Shown: positions 34,045-44,698 of the stretch, one piece after another
How the letters are laid out: the number at the start of each line of letters is the position of its first letter
How positions within the stretch are numbered: the stretch's first letter is position 1
NCBI GenBank assembly: GCA_003184365.1
Contig: NKYR01000136.1
Span: 34,452 to 98,451 of the forward strand
From: Evernia prunastri
Lineage: Eukaryota; Ascomycota; Lecanoromycetes; Lecanorales; Parmeliaceae
Direction: 5' to 3'
DNA length: 64,000 nt
Made by a program: the position numbers and the translations under genes
Notes under the pieces: model-generated
Told to the model about the DNA's origin: nothing
Seen by the model: the letters and a program-made list of their open reading frames with translations, nothing else
The model's database searches: none

Positions 34045-35613
34045 TCACCAATGGCACAATCCCCCTTCACTGTCGTCCATCTTCCATACCCCTGCAAGAC
34101 CCACAATCTCCATTTCGCCTTCCGTGTGTTCGTCCTGCTTTTCCCAGGGAGCAGAGGAGGACACGGTCCGGTTTTCAGCAGACCCGTTACTCAAGATTCG
34201 TCTCGCCCAGGCGTCGATGGCAGGTTCGCCAGTCTCATCTCTCGCTTGTTTGAGGAACGGTATCAGTGACGTCCCACCCGTTCCTCTAAGCTTTTTACTG
34301 CCGGGTTTCTCATTCTTCGAGGATTTGTGCGTATTGGCAAGATTTAGTGGCTGAGGCTGGTTTGGCGCATTTCTTGGTGAAAGCGACCGAGAGTGTGAAC
34401 GCGACTCGCGAGACTTGACAATGATGTAGCGGGACACCATCTGGATGTGTTTATCCCGCAACGCGCGCACCATAGCCAGGCATGCATCGTACGCGATACT
34501 GAGTGATCGGTTCGGTTTGTGTGCTTCGACGTACTCACGAATATTGGCCACGGAGGAAACATGCTCCAGAAAACGGCGGTGGGGTCCAGGCATATAGGAT
34601 CGCATTTCATGGATAAAGTTGTGGCGAGAAGGTGGAGCAGTGGGCCCTTCCACGTCACTCTCGGTGGAGGAGTCTGATGACTTCTGGGTGCCAGTTGGGC
34701 GATGCTCAACCCCGAGCACAATATCGAAGAATTGGACTAGGGAGGATTGAGCGTTACTTCCGCCACCATATTGACGGTAGGGTTGGTCTCCGGTGCCAGT
34801 GTCGAAGACGACACCATTGGGAAGCCCTGCATCGGCCATATTCTTGCTACCAGCGAGAAAAGGACGGATGCGGTGGTAGAAGACGTGGGGATCACAGTTT
34901 TCGTACATTTTCGTAAGCAGTGTGCCTAACTCATCCAGTCTTTCTGCAAATGCGTGGAGACATTCCGTCACCGTACGACTATCATTTGCACGAGCGGCCT
35001 CGATCGCTTCTAGCATGAGAGGGATTGTAGGTCCACCACGAGCCTCGATGGCGACGGATACTAGGTAAAACCAAGACTCGTCGAGTGAGCCGGTAAAGGT
35101 TGCAAGGGTTGAAAGATTGTCAAGGGTATCAATCGGCTCGTCGGAGAAAATCGGCTTGAAGTTCCAAAGGCATACGCCCGCGTACGTTGCCACCGTAGGT
35201 AGTTCCAGGTAGCCGCAAACCTCTATGAAAGGTATAGAGAGTGATCGAGGAACTCGCTGTAATGGTATGAGTGTTAGCCACCAACACGCACAAAGTATCC
35301 AGGACAGCATCGCGGTTCTACGTACCTCTGCCGGTTTATCTCCTCCCCATATATAGGCGTGAGTCATAAAAGACAAGAGCACATATGCTCTTCGCCATTC
35401 CGCAGGGGACCGTAGCCTCGAGGCTGTGATGATATCCAGGTCATCCACCACATGTCTCAACCTTTTGCTGAGAAGCAACGCTTGTAGATTTGACACTATT
35501 GCCTCCCACCGTCTGTAGTATGGATCGGGTAGGACCTCGAGGGGGAATGTATTTGGGAGGAAGCCGTACTCGGAAATGCCGTAGTCGTCGAGAGAGGGGA
35601 CCGGTGGTAGCAT
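34045..35613 (-). CDS. Indoleamine 2,3-dioxygenase (tryptophan to N-formylkynurenine)
   Basis: Exons 35613-35326 and 35256-34045 encode 499 residues. The 69-nt intron is a multiple of three with no stop, so the frame reads through it, but removing it joins GGDKPAE to RVPRSLSIPF as in the family. The start MLPPVPSLDDYGISEYGFLP is the standard fungal IDO N-terminus; a TTG codon nine residues upstream is ignored. Family motifs: RGGPTIPLMLEAIEA, YMPGPHRRFLEHV, the proximal heme-ligand His helix ALRDKHIQMVSRYI, and RGTGGTSLIPFLKQ. It opens the indole ring in the first step of the kynurenine route to NAD. A Ser-rich insert between the heme helix and GTGG, and an extended C-terminal tail, are common in fungal IDOs. 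Confidence 0.95.
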   Translation of the reverse strand: MLPPVPSLDDYGISEYGFLPNTFPLEVLPDPYYRRWEAIVSNLQALLLSKRLRHVVDDLDIITASRLRSPAEWRRAYVLLSFMTHAYIWGGDKPAEVRRTAMLSWILCACWWLTLIPLQRVPRSLSIPFIEVCGYLELPTVATYAGVCLWNFKPIFSDEPIDTLDNLSTLATFTGSLDESWFYLVSVAIEARGGPTIPLMLEAIEAARANDSRTVTECLHAFAERLDELGTLLTKMYENCDPHVFYHRIRPFLAGSKNMADAGLPNGVVFDTGTGDQPYRQYGGGSNAQSSLVQFFDIVLGVEHRPTGTQKSSDSSTESDVEGPTAPPSRHNFIHEMRSYMPGPHRRFLEHVSSVANIREYVEAHKPNRSLSIAYDACLAMVRALRDKHIQMVSRYIIVKSRESRSHSRSLSPRNAPNQPQPLNLANTHKSSKNEKPGSKKLRGTGGTSLIPFLKQARDETGEPAIDAWARRILSNGSAENRTVSSSAPWEKQDEHTEGEMEIVGLAGVWKMDDSEGGLCHW

Positions 35614-36763
35614 ACTCTGCAATGAATTTGTATCCTGCAACTCGTGAGCTCCAACTGGAGCACAGCTAGGCGGGCGAAATGGCAGCGATTAATTGTAGCA
35701 GTAGCGACTCAGGGTTATGTTGATGTTGGGATTTTGTGTTGAGAATATGGGCGGTAGTGGCGAGTGGGATGAGAGAAGCTTCACTGTCAGTGGATACCAA
35801 AATAGTGGGGTGTCACAGCGCAAGTGATGCCCGATTTATATGGTGTTAGAAAAAAAATGAGGACAATGAGAGAAAAATCTATGACATTATTCAGCGGGCA
35901 ATAATGAGTTACCTTAGTCGGAGGGAGATGATGAAAGCTTGCGCACACGACTCGGAGGAAAGGTAAGCATAAAAGAAGAGATTGGCCAAACTGAACCAAT
36001 CAACGATACCTTGAGGGCCGGGTAGAAGTGCGGGTCTTTGTGGTAGTCTTTGACTCTCTTGGCTGCTGTTGTTGCTTGAGGTAAAGTACCTTATTGTGGC
36101 AGACCCATAAACCCCCCCGATTTCGGACACGGCAGGCTGGGCAGCATGTTCAGCGGAGAAAGGGAATGAATGCATCATAACAATCACAAACGAGCAAGAG
36201 CCGGGACGGAAAGGGTACTTGATCGTATAGTCACTTCGTTCTCTTTCGTTTTGACTCCAACCAACCAGATTGGAGAAGAAGGAGTTGCTGATATCACACG
36301 GAATGTTCTTTTTGAATTAAGTAAGGCGTGGTAAAGATATGATCCGCGGCGGGGCAGTCGCCTCAGCCTTATAAGGCGATTTTTTTGAAGAATGCCCCAC
36401 ATAGCATTTCGATGACGCTCTCAATTTCCTTTACCTTAATGAACAACGCATTTTATACAAGAAGGCATGAGAAAGTATAAGAAGTAAGGTAGAATGTGCG
36501 GGAGAAAGAGGTGGCCTTGATCTTTAAATGACGTCAGGCCATCTGGCTCAATTGATACTGTTACTCGAGTATATAATGCCCCATGTATGTCTCTTTGTAT
36601 CCTTGACATGCTAACGTCATGAGAGACACAAAGGTTTTCCGGGGAGGCGGATGTTTCCTGGATGGTGTTTCCTGGGTGGGCAATGAGAAGCTCTTTCCAA
36701 GTATGTATGTAGCTCAATGACAGGCAAAGATGCCGAACCAGAGCCATCTAAACACCTTCTAAC
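35614..36763. other. Upstream region of IDO and 3' flank of the secreted-protein gene
   Basis: About 1.15 kb with only short unconvincing minus-strand ORFs. No RNA gene or repeat is evident. Confidence 0.45.
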
Positions 36764-37573
36764 CTATCGCAACGTTGCCACCGCTGAGCCATTCACCCCA
36801 ACCCCCCTCGGCCGATAATGAAGCAGGCTCCCCGCCCCCACAATCCCCGCCTCCTCATCCAACACCGTGAACTTGACCGCCATCCACCCAAACGCCTCCA
36901 TGAACTGTACCAAGCCCTGAAACGTCTGCCCCAGCATGAGCCACCGCATCAGCCCCCGGCGCCCGGGCTCGATGTGCATGTACAGCTCGCCCGACCAGAA
37001 CGTGAAGGCCAACCGTTCGATCCGCGCGTTGCCGTTGCTGGCCACGAGGCCGTCGATGACGGCGGACTGGCCCTGGAGACAGAGGTCCTGCACTTCGAGG
37101 CGCTGGAGGGCGGGGCCGTAGGCGGAGAGGATGAGGCTGGTGTCGGTGTTGTAGACGCGGATTTCTGCGCACGGTGGGGGGTGTGTGTCAGCAATTTTCT
37201 CCTCCTTGAACATGGATGATTGAGTTGTATGACCGGTCCTTGGGGTTGGAAAACTGCTCTCCGAACGCGTCTTGCGACCCGTTCTCGAAACAGATTGGGA
37301 AGGATGGGTCTCGAAGAGATGCGTACGGTATGGATCCGGGGGCAGGCCGGGGCTGAGGGTGGGCGAATTAGCGATCAGCATGGGGGTGTACAGATGTAGA
37401 AAGTGATAAGATGGTAGATTATCGGCTCACCGGGACAGCGAGGTCGAAGATGAAAAGTTGGACAACAGATCGAGTCCGTCCGTAGCGCTGATGGGAATCG
37501 TAGGTGGCGCTGCCGAAATCAGAGCGCAGAATCGGAGTAGGGCCGCGAGCGAAGATCGGCCGCGATTTTGCAT
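36764..37573 (-). CDS. Small secreted protein of unknown function
   Basis: I infer three exons: 37573-37431, 37352-37327 (26 nt) and 37164-36764, giving 189 residues. The N-terminus (basic MQNRGR, hydrophobic LAALLRFCALISAAPP) is a classical signal peptide. The mature part contains a PPDPYQIRVYNTDTSLILSA stretch, then an alpha/beta-looking region with GELYMHIEPGRRG and WMAVKFTVLDEE, and no cysteine-rich knottin pattern. I do not recognise the family. Without the small middle exon the signal peptide cannot be joined in frame to the third exon. The alternative is a 205-residue ORF starting internally at 37381 that lacks the signal peptide. The third exon is markedly GC-rich. Confidence 0.6.
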
Positions 37574-38123
37574 GGCGATGGAGTACAGGCTTGTTGCTTG
37601 ATCGAGCTTGACGACAACAGAGCCGGGGGATCGCGAAATAGCATGTTTATAAGTATGCGCTGCTATTATTCATGCAATGGCATTCAACCGCATCGCGAAA
37701 TCCGAACGCGACTTGCGATGGCTTTCTGAAGCGTCGGCTTTTGGGATGATGGGAGCGTCCAATCTCAGAGTTTCAGTGCTGGTAGCGGATGATCAAGTTG
37801 AGGATGGATCTTTGATAAAGCGGCCGAGTATCGCCTTTCTACTCGTAGAGTCTGGGACATATACCATCGGAGTGGAAGAAAGGGGCTGAGGGTTCTGCTC
37901 ACGCGTAAAGAAATCAAATGATATTGTTTTGAAACAAAGCCTGCAGGTATGTATATGTGCATTGATTCTGCTCATGCCTTGCTCATGTCCTCCAAGCTGT
38001 GCTAAATGGTGTCTCCGGATGTGCAAGTCGAAAGCAGTCCACTGGAAAGCAAGAGGCCTGCGACAACACCGCGCAATGCCCGCAAATCGTCAAGTTCATA
38101 AACGTGCAAAGAAACCCAACCCC
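37574..38123. other. Intergenic
   Basis: Between the start of the secreted-protein gene and the stop of nfs1. A 70-residue plus-strand ORF is judged spurious. Confidence 0.45.
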
Positions 38124-39716
38124 TTAGTGCTGACTCCACTCAATGCTATCAAGTGCAATACCGTCCTGTACCAATTCCCACAAGGGACTGAGCTCCCTCA
38201 GGAATGTAACCCTCTCTTTCACTGCCTTAAGCACATAGTCGATTTCGCTCTCCGTGGTGAACCTCCCAATACCGAAGCGGATACTGCTGTGGGCACTTTC
38301 ATCGCTATTTCCGAGGGCTCGTAGGACGTAGCTGGGCTCGAGTGATGCTGATGTGCATGCACTGCCGGATGAAAGTGCAATATCTTTCAATGCCATCAGT
38401 AGAGACTCGCCCTCAACGTAGGCAAAAGAGACGTTCACGCAGCCGGGGTAGAAGCGTTCTGGATCTCCGTTCTGAGAAGTATGTTCGAGGGATAGCAATC
38501 CCTTAAGGAGACGGTCCGAGAGCATTTGAATTCGCTTGGAGTCGTACTATTGGATACAGTCAGTAAAGTAAAGAACTTTGGTCGCGCTCTTATTACTCAC
38601 AGCCATTTCTTCCTTCGCTATTCTGCAAGCTTCTCCGAAGCCAACGACTAACGGCGGTGCAAGTGTACCACTTCTCAGACCACGTTCTTGGCCTCCTCCG
38701 CTGATGATTGGATCGATTCTGACCCTGGGGCGTCGCCGAACGTAGCACGCACCAATGCCTTTTGGTCCGTAAATCTTGTGAGCGGAAATGGACATTAGGT
38801 CCACATTCCATGCGTCCACGCTGATTGGCATCTTTCCAACAGCCTGTGCTCCGTCTGTGTGGAAGAAGGTCTTCTTGGCTTTGCAAAGCTTGCCTATCTC
38901 CTCCATCGGCTGAATGACCCCAATCTCATTGTTTACCGTCATGATACTGACGAGCGCGGTGTCGGGTCGAATCGTCGCCTCCAGTTCCTTCAGATCCACC
39001 ACACCACTGTTCTGCACCGGCAAATAGGTGACCTCAAAGCCTTCCTCTTGCAAATGGCGGCAGCTGTCTAGCACGCACTTGTGTTCCGTTTGCGTAGTAA
39101 TGATATGCTTTTTCTTCCCGCTCCTTCCAAAGAACCTTGCCACTCCCTTGATGCTCATATTATTGCTTTCTGTTGCTCCACTGGTGAAGATGATTTCCTT
39201 TGGATCAGCCCCGATCAGATTCGCTACATGCTCCCTTGCCTGCTCTGTGGCCTTCTCGGTCTCCCATCCGTACGCATGTGTTCTTGAGTGAGGATTTCCG
39301 TAGAGACCGGTGAAGAAGGGGAGCATAGCGTCCAGAACACGAGGATCGGTAGGGGTAGTGGCTTGCATATCGAGGTAAATTGGCCGTATTCCTTCGTCCA
39401 TGATTGTAGCTTGCTTGAGAATGCCCGCCGCTGGGCTCATCATGACGTCCGCAGACATTCCCGTTCCTGGCACCTTTGCGTTCTCGGGTAGGACGCCGGT
39501 TTGAGCTGTGAATGCCTTTTGATCTGCTCTAATGGCTGTGTCAACGCTCACTTGAGCCTTGTCTGGCTTTGACTCCGAGACGTAGCATCGACGCGCCCCC
39601 TGGTTTGCTGTTGCTCTGAAATGGGACGCATTTCTGATGAAGGAGCTCGCGGATGGAAGGCGCCTGGATGAAAAGCATGAGACTTGCCTCAACCCTATAC
39701 TTGCCGAACTTGTCAT
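38124..39716 (-). CDS. nfs1: Mitochondrial cysteine desulfurase Nfs1
   Basis: Exons 39716-38601 and 38546-38124 encode 512 residues. The N-terminal ~60 residues are Arg/Ser-rich without acidic residues, a mitochondrial presequence. The IscS/NFS1 fold follows: IYLDMQATTPTDPRVLDAML, YGNPHSRTHAYGWE, FTSGATESNN, TEHKC, HTDGAQAVGK, the PLP lysine in SISAHKIYGPKG (about K314) and the catalytic Cys in SSGSACTSAS (about C436). It supplies persulfide sulfur for Fe-S cluster assembly on Isu and for tRNA thiolation, with Isd11 as partner. An in-frame upstream ATG at 39779 would add 21 residues. The C-terminus LSPLWELVQDGIALDSIEW is the conserved family end. Confidence 0.97.
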
Positions 39717-40735
39717 CGTGTGAAGCTCTACAATGGAGGTGAAAATGAGTGTAGATTGATCAGATGCAAATGCTCGCATTCCTAAGAAAGCGAGCAAACG
39801 CCTTCAGCCTTACGTCAACTAGTCTCCGGATGCCAAGAGCTCGTCCGATCCTCGTAGCAATAAGATTTTCAACTATTCTTTTGAATTGAATTATGTACAC
39901 CTGGATAACCAGACACTTATGCTGCGTATGAATTCGGCGAACACGAAACCCTGGATGCTTTTGGTAGACATTTGTTCTTTTCTTTTTGTTCTCGGACATG
40001 AAAATGCGACTCGGACAAGAAGCAGGTCGAGCTGGCGCCCCAAGCAACAACAAAAACTTTCCAGACTAGCTTTTGGATGCTAGGAGATTGTTCCACATTG
40101 AAAAGTACTAGAAAAGACTCTGCGGACTCATGCACAACGTAGTACAGCGCCATATTCCCGCTAAACTCACGAATGACAATTATCAACGTTTTGAGTCGAC
40201 GTGAGAACCTTCTTACTTTCAAAATCACCAGTCTGAAGATCGGTCACAATGCCCAAGGTCTTTTAGAATTACAGCGTTAGCTGATGCAAGTATGGATGCT
40301 GTTTTCTGTCATTGTTTAGATTGTGTTAAGGACTTCCCTTTGCAGATTGGCGCCTATTTAGCGCGCTACTCTGTCGGGACTTCGGAACGCCAAGCCTCTT
40401 CTTCACCGAGTCTCTAAGTCAACGATTGAAGAAGAACCCTCGAGATTACTAAAGTATTGGGCAGAACAGCTTGCATTGAAGTATACCATCGCAAGGGCTC
40501 ATTATTAGCTGTACAATATCTTTATCCAGAGCTTTGGCCTCCTCGTGCGCTGCGCTACAGCCTAAGAGTCAAGCCTCTCACCATACATCATCCCGCATAC
40601 GACGCCCGGGCTGTGCGCCAAACCCTTGGCTGGCAACCTACATCTCTCAAGGACCAATACGTGGTACTGCCGACTTGAAATTAGAAGACCTTGGGTGGGG
40701 TTGAGTGCGAGGAGCTGATTGTGTCACCGAGCACA
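39717..40735. promoter_or_regulatory. Divergent promoter region nfs1 / rvs167
   Basis: About 1 kb between opposed start codons. Short ORFs on both strands have no recognisable content and are more likely leader or promoter DNA. Confidence 0.45.
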
Positions 40736-42411
40736 ATGAGTTTAAAGGGCTTTCAGAAGGCAGCCGTTCGGGTAGGTGACAGGGTGATGTGCAGACGATG
40801 AGCGATGAACCTACCATACTGATACTTCCGTCTCTTCTAGGCACCGCAAACGCTCAAGCAAAGGTTCAACGTTGTGCGTACTGCCAATCGGACTGTTTTA
40901 ACCACGACCGTAGCTGGAGCCTAACCCTCGGTCTGTAGGGCGAGCATACCAAGGATGCTGTCTACATCGATTCAGAGAGGCGGTTTCAGGAGCTCGAGAA
41001 GGCATGTTACTCCCAACGAAGTTCTACAAGCCTTCCGCCACTAATCGAGGCATTGGGGAGGTAGGAGACGAAGAAATTGCACGATGAATCAAAGAAGTGA
41101 GTCCATTTGCGTACCGATATCTGCATATCGAAGCTGAAATGTTGCAAGATATTTTGATGCTATTAATGGTTGGTGCTACCCCGATGATACCTCTGTCCGT
41201 CCGGCTTATCCTCGTACAGGCATGCTAAATCATCAGATCGAATTCTCCAAAGCCGTGCAGGAAATCTACAAGCCGATATCAGGGCGTGTCTCTGATCCCG
41301 ATTCGATAATACCGGAAGGGAATCCTGAGGGCATTCAAGCATGTGAGGAATACGAAAGCATTGTGCGGGAATTGCAAGCAACACTGGCGCCGGAGCTGGA
41401 AATGATACAAGCAAGGGTAATAGGGCCTGCGGATGAACTTCTCAATGTCATAAAGGTTGCGCAGAAGTCGCTTCAGAAGAGAGCGCACAAACAACTTGAT
41501 TATGATCGGCACCGGGCTACCCTCAAGAAGATTCAAGATAAGAAGGACAAATCATTGAAGGACGAGAAGGCTTTGTACAAGGCCGAGAATGATGCAGAGC
41601 AAGCTACGCAGGAATTTAATTACTTCAATGACCTCCTGAAAGACGAGCTGCCTAAGCTGTTCCAGCTCGAACGCGAATTCATACGCCCGCTATTCCAGTC
41701 GTTCTACTATATGCAACTCAATGTGTTCTATACGCTACACGAGAAAATGCAAAGCATCGACATCGGCTACTTCAACCTTACCCTAGACATCGAGGACGCT
41801 TTCGACGCGAAGCGTGGAGATATACGAGAACAGACAGAAGCTCTGTCCATTGTTCGATTCAAGACAACGGGGGCGAAGAAAGCCGGGCCACCGAAGTACG
41901 GTCCTGGCAGTAGGATGGCACTGGAGGGTCCGACCAGCCGACTGGCGATAGAAGGAAGAAAATCATCCGATGCCCCAACGAGAAGATCAACGCACGACTT
42001 TGTCGAGAACCCGCCCCCACCATACAATGCATCTGCATCACCCAGTCTCAACGGCGATAGTTCCATGGCACGCGCGAACAGCACGGGTAGTTCTTGGGGG
42101 GCAGCGGCCAAGGCGAAGGGAGCAGCCCCTCCACCCCCCAAGCCAAAGCCTTCACGGTTGGCTGGAGCCCCCGCCGTAGCGGATCGAGCCGAGGCTCTGT
42201 ATGACTATGAAGCTCAAGCGGCTGGTGATCTGAGTTTTGCGACTGGAGATATCATCGAGATCATAGAGAAAGGGGCTACGGAGAATGAGTGGTGGACCGG
42301 CCGTCTCAATGGCCAACAAGGGCAATTTCCAGGTACGGAGTTTCGACAGGTCATTGGACACAGAACAGTGGATGCTGACAGAAGACAGGCAACTACATAC
42401 GAATGCTATAA
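40736..42411 (+). CDS. rvs167: BAR-SH3 protein Rvs167/Hob1 (amphiphysin-like)
   Basis: Seven exons (40736-40771, 40841-40873, 40939-41001, 41065-41096, 41149-41168, 41220-42332, 42389-42411) give 439 residues. The N-terminal BAR domain (about 1-245) starts MSLKGFQKAAVRAPQTLKQR and contains VYIDSERRFQELEK, KKYFDAINGMLNHQIEFSKA and LPKLFQLEREFIRPLFQSFY. A Gly/Pro/Ala linker rich in APPPPKPKP follows. The C-terminal SH3 domain is EALYDYEAQAAGDLSF to WWTGRLNGQQGQFPGNYIRM; the last exon supplies NYIRM, so reading past its donor gives a false tail. It heterodimerises with Rvs161 to tubulate membrane at endocytic actin patches. Intron 3 has a GC donor and exon 5 is 20 nt (see findings). Confidence 0.95.
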
Positions 42412-43340
42412 CTTGACGTTAATGTTCTCAGACGGCATGCTTAGAGGTTGACTCAATTGTATGAAGTGCCTGACTGGTCCAAGATGAGATGCGGCGTTCT
42501 GCTTGCCATATTAATGCTTGCCCGGCATTAGTTATTATGTCGCAGCATAGCCAATGCACTTTATTTTGTTGATCAATCACAATTATTATTATTATTATTC
42601 TCAGCTGATATGATAACAATAACAATATAACCAAGTTATAATCACTCTACTTGTCCAAGGAATAGTAGTGAATGATAAGTTGATAGATACAGTAATCACA
42701 TGCCTTACACAAATATATACATAAGAGATACCGTAGGTACCTAGGTACCTTAGATTTAGAAGGGATCTCGATCTTGCAGCCCTAGAGTGGCTTGGAGTGT
42801 GGGGGACATTAAGCTAGATAGTAACCTTGGTGGGGTTGTGTAGCTGTGTGAGAGGCCCGAGGTCATCCCCCACAAAGTTCATTCAGCCCTGCCTTTCCCC
42901 AAAATTTGGCCTGGAACTGGGAAGCCAAAAAAAATGCTCATTGTCCTCTCTTTACTTCTCTCCATCAGTGGCTTTGTTGGCTTTATTAGAAGAAAGCTTC
43001 CATTCCTTCATACACTTTCCCTTCACCATTTCTCTTCATTCCCTATCCTTCCGCCTACACCCTTCTTTCTTTCCTTTCTTTCCGTTTAGGAACATCCCAT
43101 AACCTACCTACCTTACCTTCCATGCTGGAAGCACACACTGCTCGCCACTCGCACGCACGCGCGTGACGAAACACACACGATTTCCCCAGAACGACCAGGC
43201 CCTGTTGAGCCCTTTTACTCTTGCCCTTCCCTTTCTCCCCCCCCGCCAAAAAAGTTCTCCTTCCGTACCGTCCCACCTGTCGAGAACCGACGACTAAGAA
43301 ACCCTACCTACCTACCTACCTCGCCTTGGTTTTAACCGCC
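42412..43340. other. Intergenic with pyrimidine-rich leader
   Basis: Contains an (ATT)n run near 42580-42599, the perfect 14-bp palindrome GGTACCTAGGTACC (42736-42749), and from about 42940 a long CT-rich stretch ending in repeated CCTA units (43304-43320) directly before the next ATG. The CT-rich tract looks like the transcription-start and leader region of the next gene. Confidence 0.5.
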
Positions 43341-43673
43341 ATGGCGTCTTCAACAAATCCCTCCTTCTCCTCCTCAGCGCCCTTACCCTCCCCGCCTCCC
43401 GGCAGCAGCAGCAGCAGCCAACCGTGCCAATACGTCCCCTCCTACCCGCAACGCCGCCACCGGACCTCCACCTCCCTGCCGCAGACGCAGGCACCACCCT
43501 CCTCCTCCTCCTCCCAACCGCAACAGCCGCAATCGCAGCCACAGGCCCAGCAGCAGTACGGCGGGCACGACCCCGGCCAGGGCAAGGGCAAGGATTTCTG
43601 CCTTGTGGCGGAGGCGGCGAAGAGGGCGCAGATGGCGTGTCTGATGCGGGATCTGGGGGAGGTGTCGTTGTGA
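43341..43673 (+). CDS. Small Ser/Pro/Gln-rich protein with conserved-looking C-terminal helix
   Basis: A 110-residue ORF whose ATG sits in good context (CCGCCATGGCG) after a CT-rich leader. Residues 1-80 are Ser/Pro/Gln low complexity. The last ~27 residues form a well-ordered helix (KDFCLVAEAAKRAQMACLMR). I have the impression that similar tails occur in unnamed ascomycete proteins but cannot verify this. No domain is assigned. Longer frames on the other strand are compositional shadows. Confidence 0.5.
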   Translation: MASSTNPSFSSSAPLPSPPPGSSSSSQPCQYVPSYPQRRHRTSTSLPQTQAPPSSSSSQPQQPQSQPQAQQQYGGHDPGQGKGKDFCLVAEAAKRAQMACLMRDLGEVSL

Positions 43674-44698
43674 GGGGTTTCACATGTGGGGAGTGTGCTG
43701 TGTGGTTTTGGTTTTGGATTTGGATTTGGCGGGGGAAAAGGAAGAGCATGCATGCATGCATCATCCGATGTCGGAGTTCCTCGCATGCGACCCACCGTGC
43801 TTGACTTCTACCGGCGGAGGCCTGCGGAAGGATTTCAAAGTCAAGGCCAATCAAAACAGCGCCAATGGATAGAGAATTGGGAACAATTAGAGCGTGTCTG
43901 CAAAACCAAGTGGAAAGTCGAAGTTGCCTTGAAAGAAGCTGTTTCTGGTGTTTATTACGGAGTACGGACGGGAAGGGAAGGGAAGGGAAGGGAAATGCTT
44001 TTGTGCCACTATTCTGTAAATTCCTGGGACCCTCGGCGTTTACAAATGGGGTTTGGAGTCGGGGGGGAAATGAATGCATTGGTTATATACCAGGGGTGGA
44101 CAATTCTTCTGTTTTCAGCGTTTGACAGAACGGCATTGCATTTTTTCTTGCGCAAGAGTGGGTTCACCACCCCGTTTTCGGTTCTGTATATAGACCGTTT
44201 CTCCTTCTCGCTATGCATACGGTAAAAAGAAATATTCGGTATCCGTTCTCTCTGGAAACTTGACTTCCCATGCGATTTTCAGAGGAGATGTGGTGGATGA
44301 CTTCAAGAATGGGCATCTGTGGGCTCACAAAGAAGTGCCCGAGACCTTCCGGGATGGGAAAATTGGCCTGACCTGCCCACAATTTGCCCACTCCGTCGCC
44401 AAGGTCGACGGCGCCCACTTACTACTGCTCCTCAATACTTAGCTAGGTCCCGTTCGGACCCGCACCGTCGTCGTCATTATTGCTTCCCAGCAAGCTCTCA
44501 TGAGCCCGAAGTCGAACAGGGCCTTCTACTCAGCGATCAGTCCTCGACTCAACAAGGCTCGCAGGACGTGTAAGTGATTTTGGGGGTTTCCCTCCGGATC
44601 TTGCTTGGGTTTGGGGGGCGATCGGAACTCCACCCCAGTCTGCTCAACTTCACCTGGCGGTCGGGAGATCCATCTTTCTTTCAATCAGCGCAACCGCG
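43674..44698. other. Intergenic with simple repeats
   Basis: Contains TTTGG-type repeats near 43710, a GCATGCATGCATGCAT run (about 43748-43762) and a GGGAA microsatellite (about 43972-43995). ORFs here are low complexity and not supported. Confidence 0.5.

Noticed and set aside
42333..42451. Extended C-terminus of Rvs167 ending MLRG
   Set aside because: Splicing at 42333-42388 gives the canonical SH3 end NYIRM and a stop at 42411.
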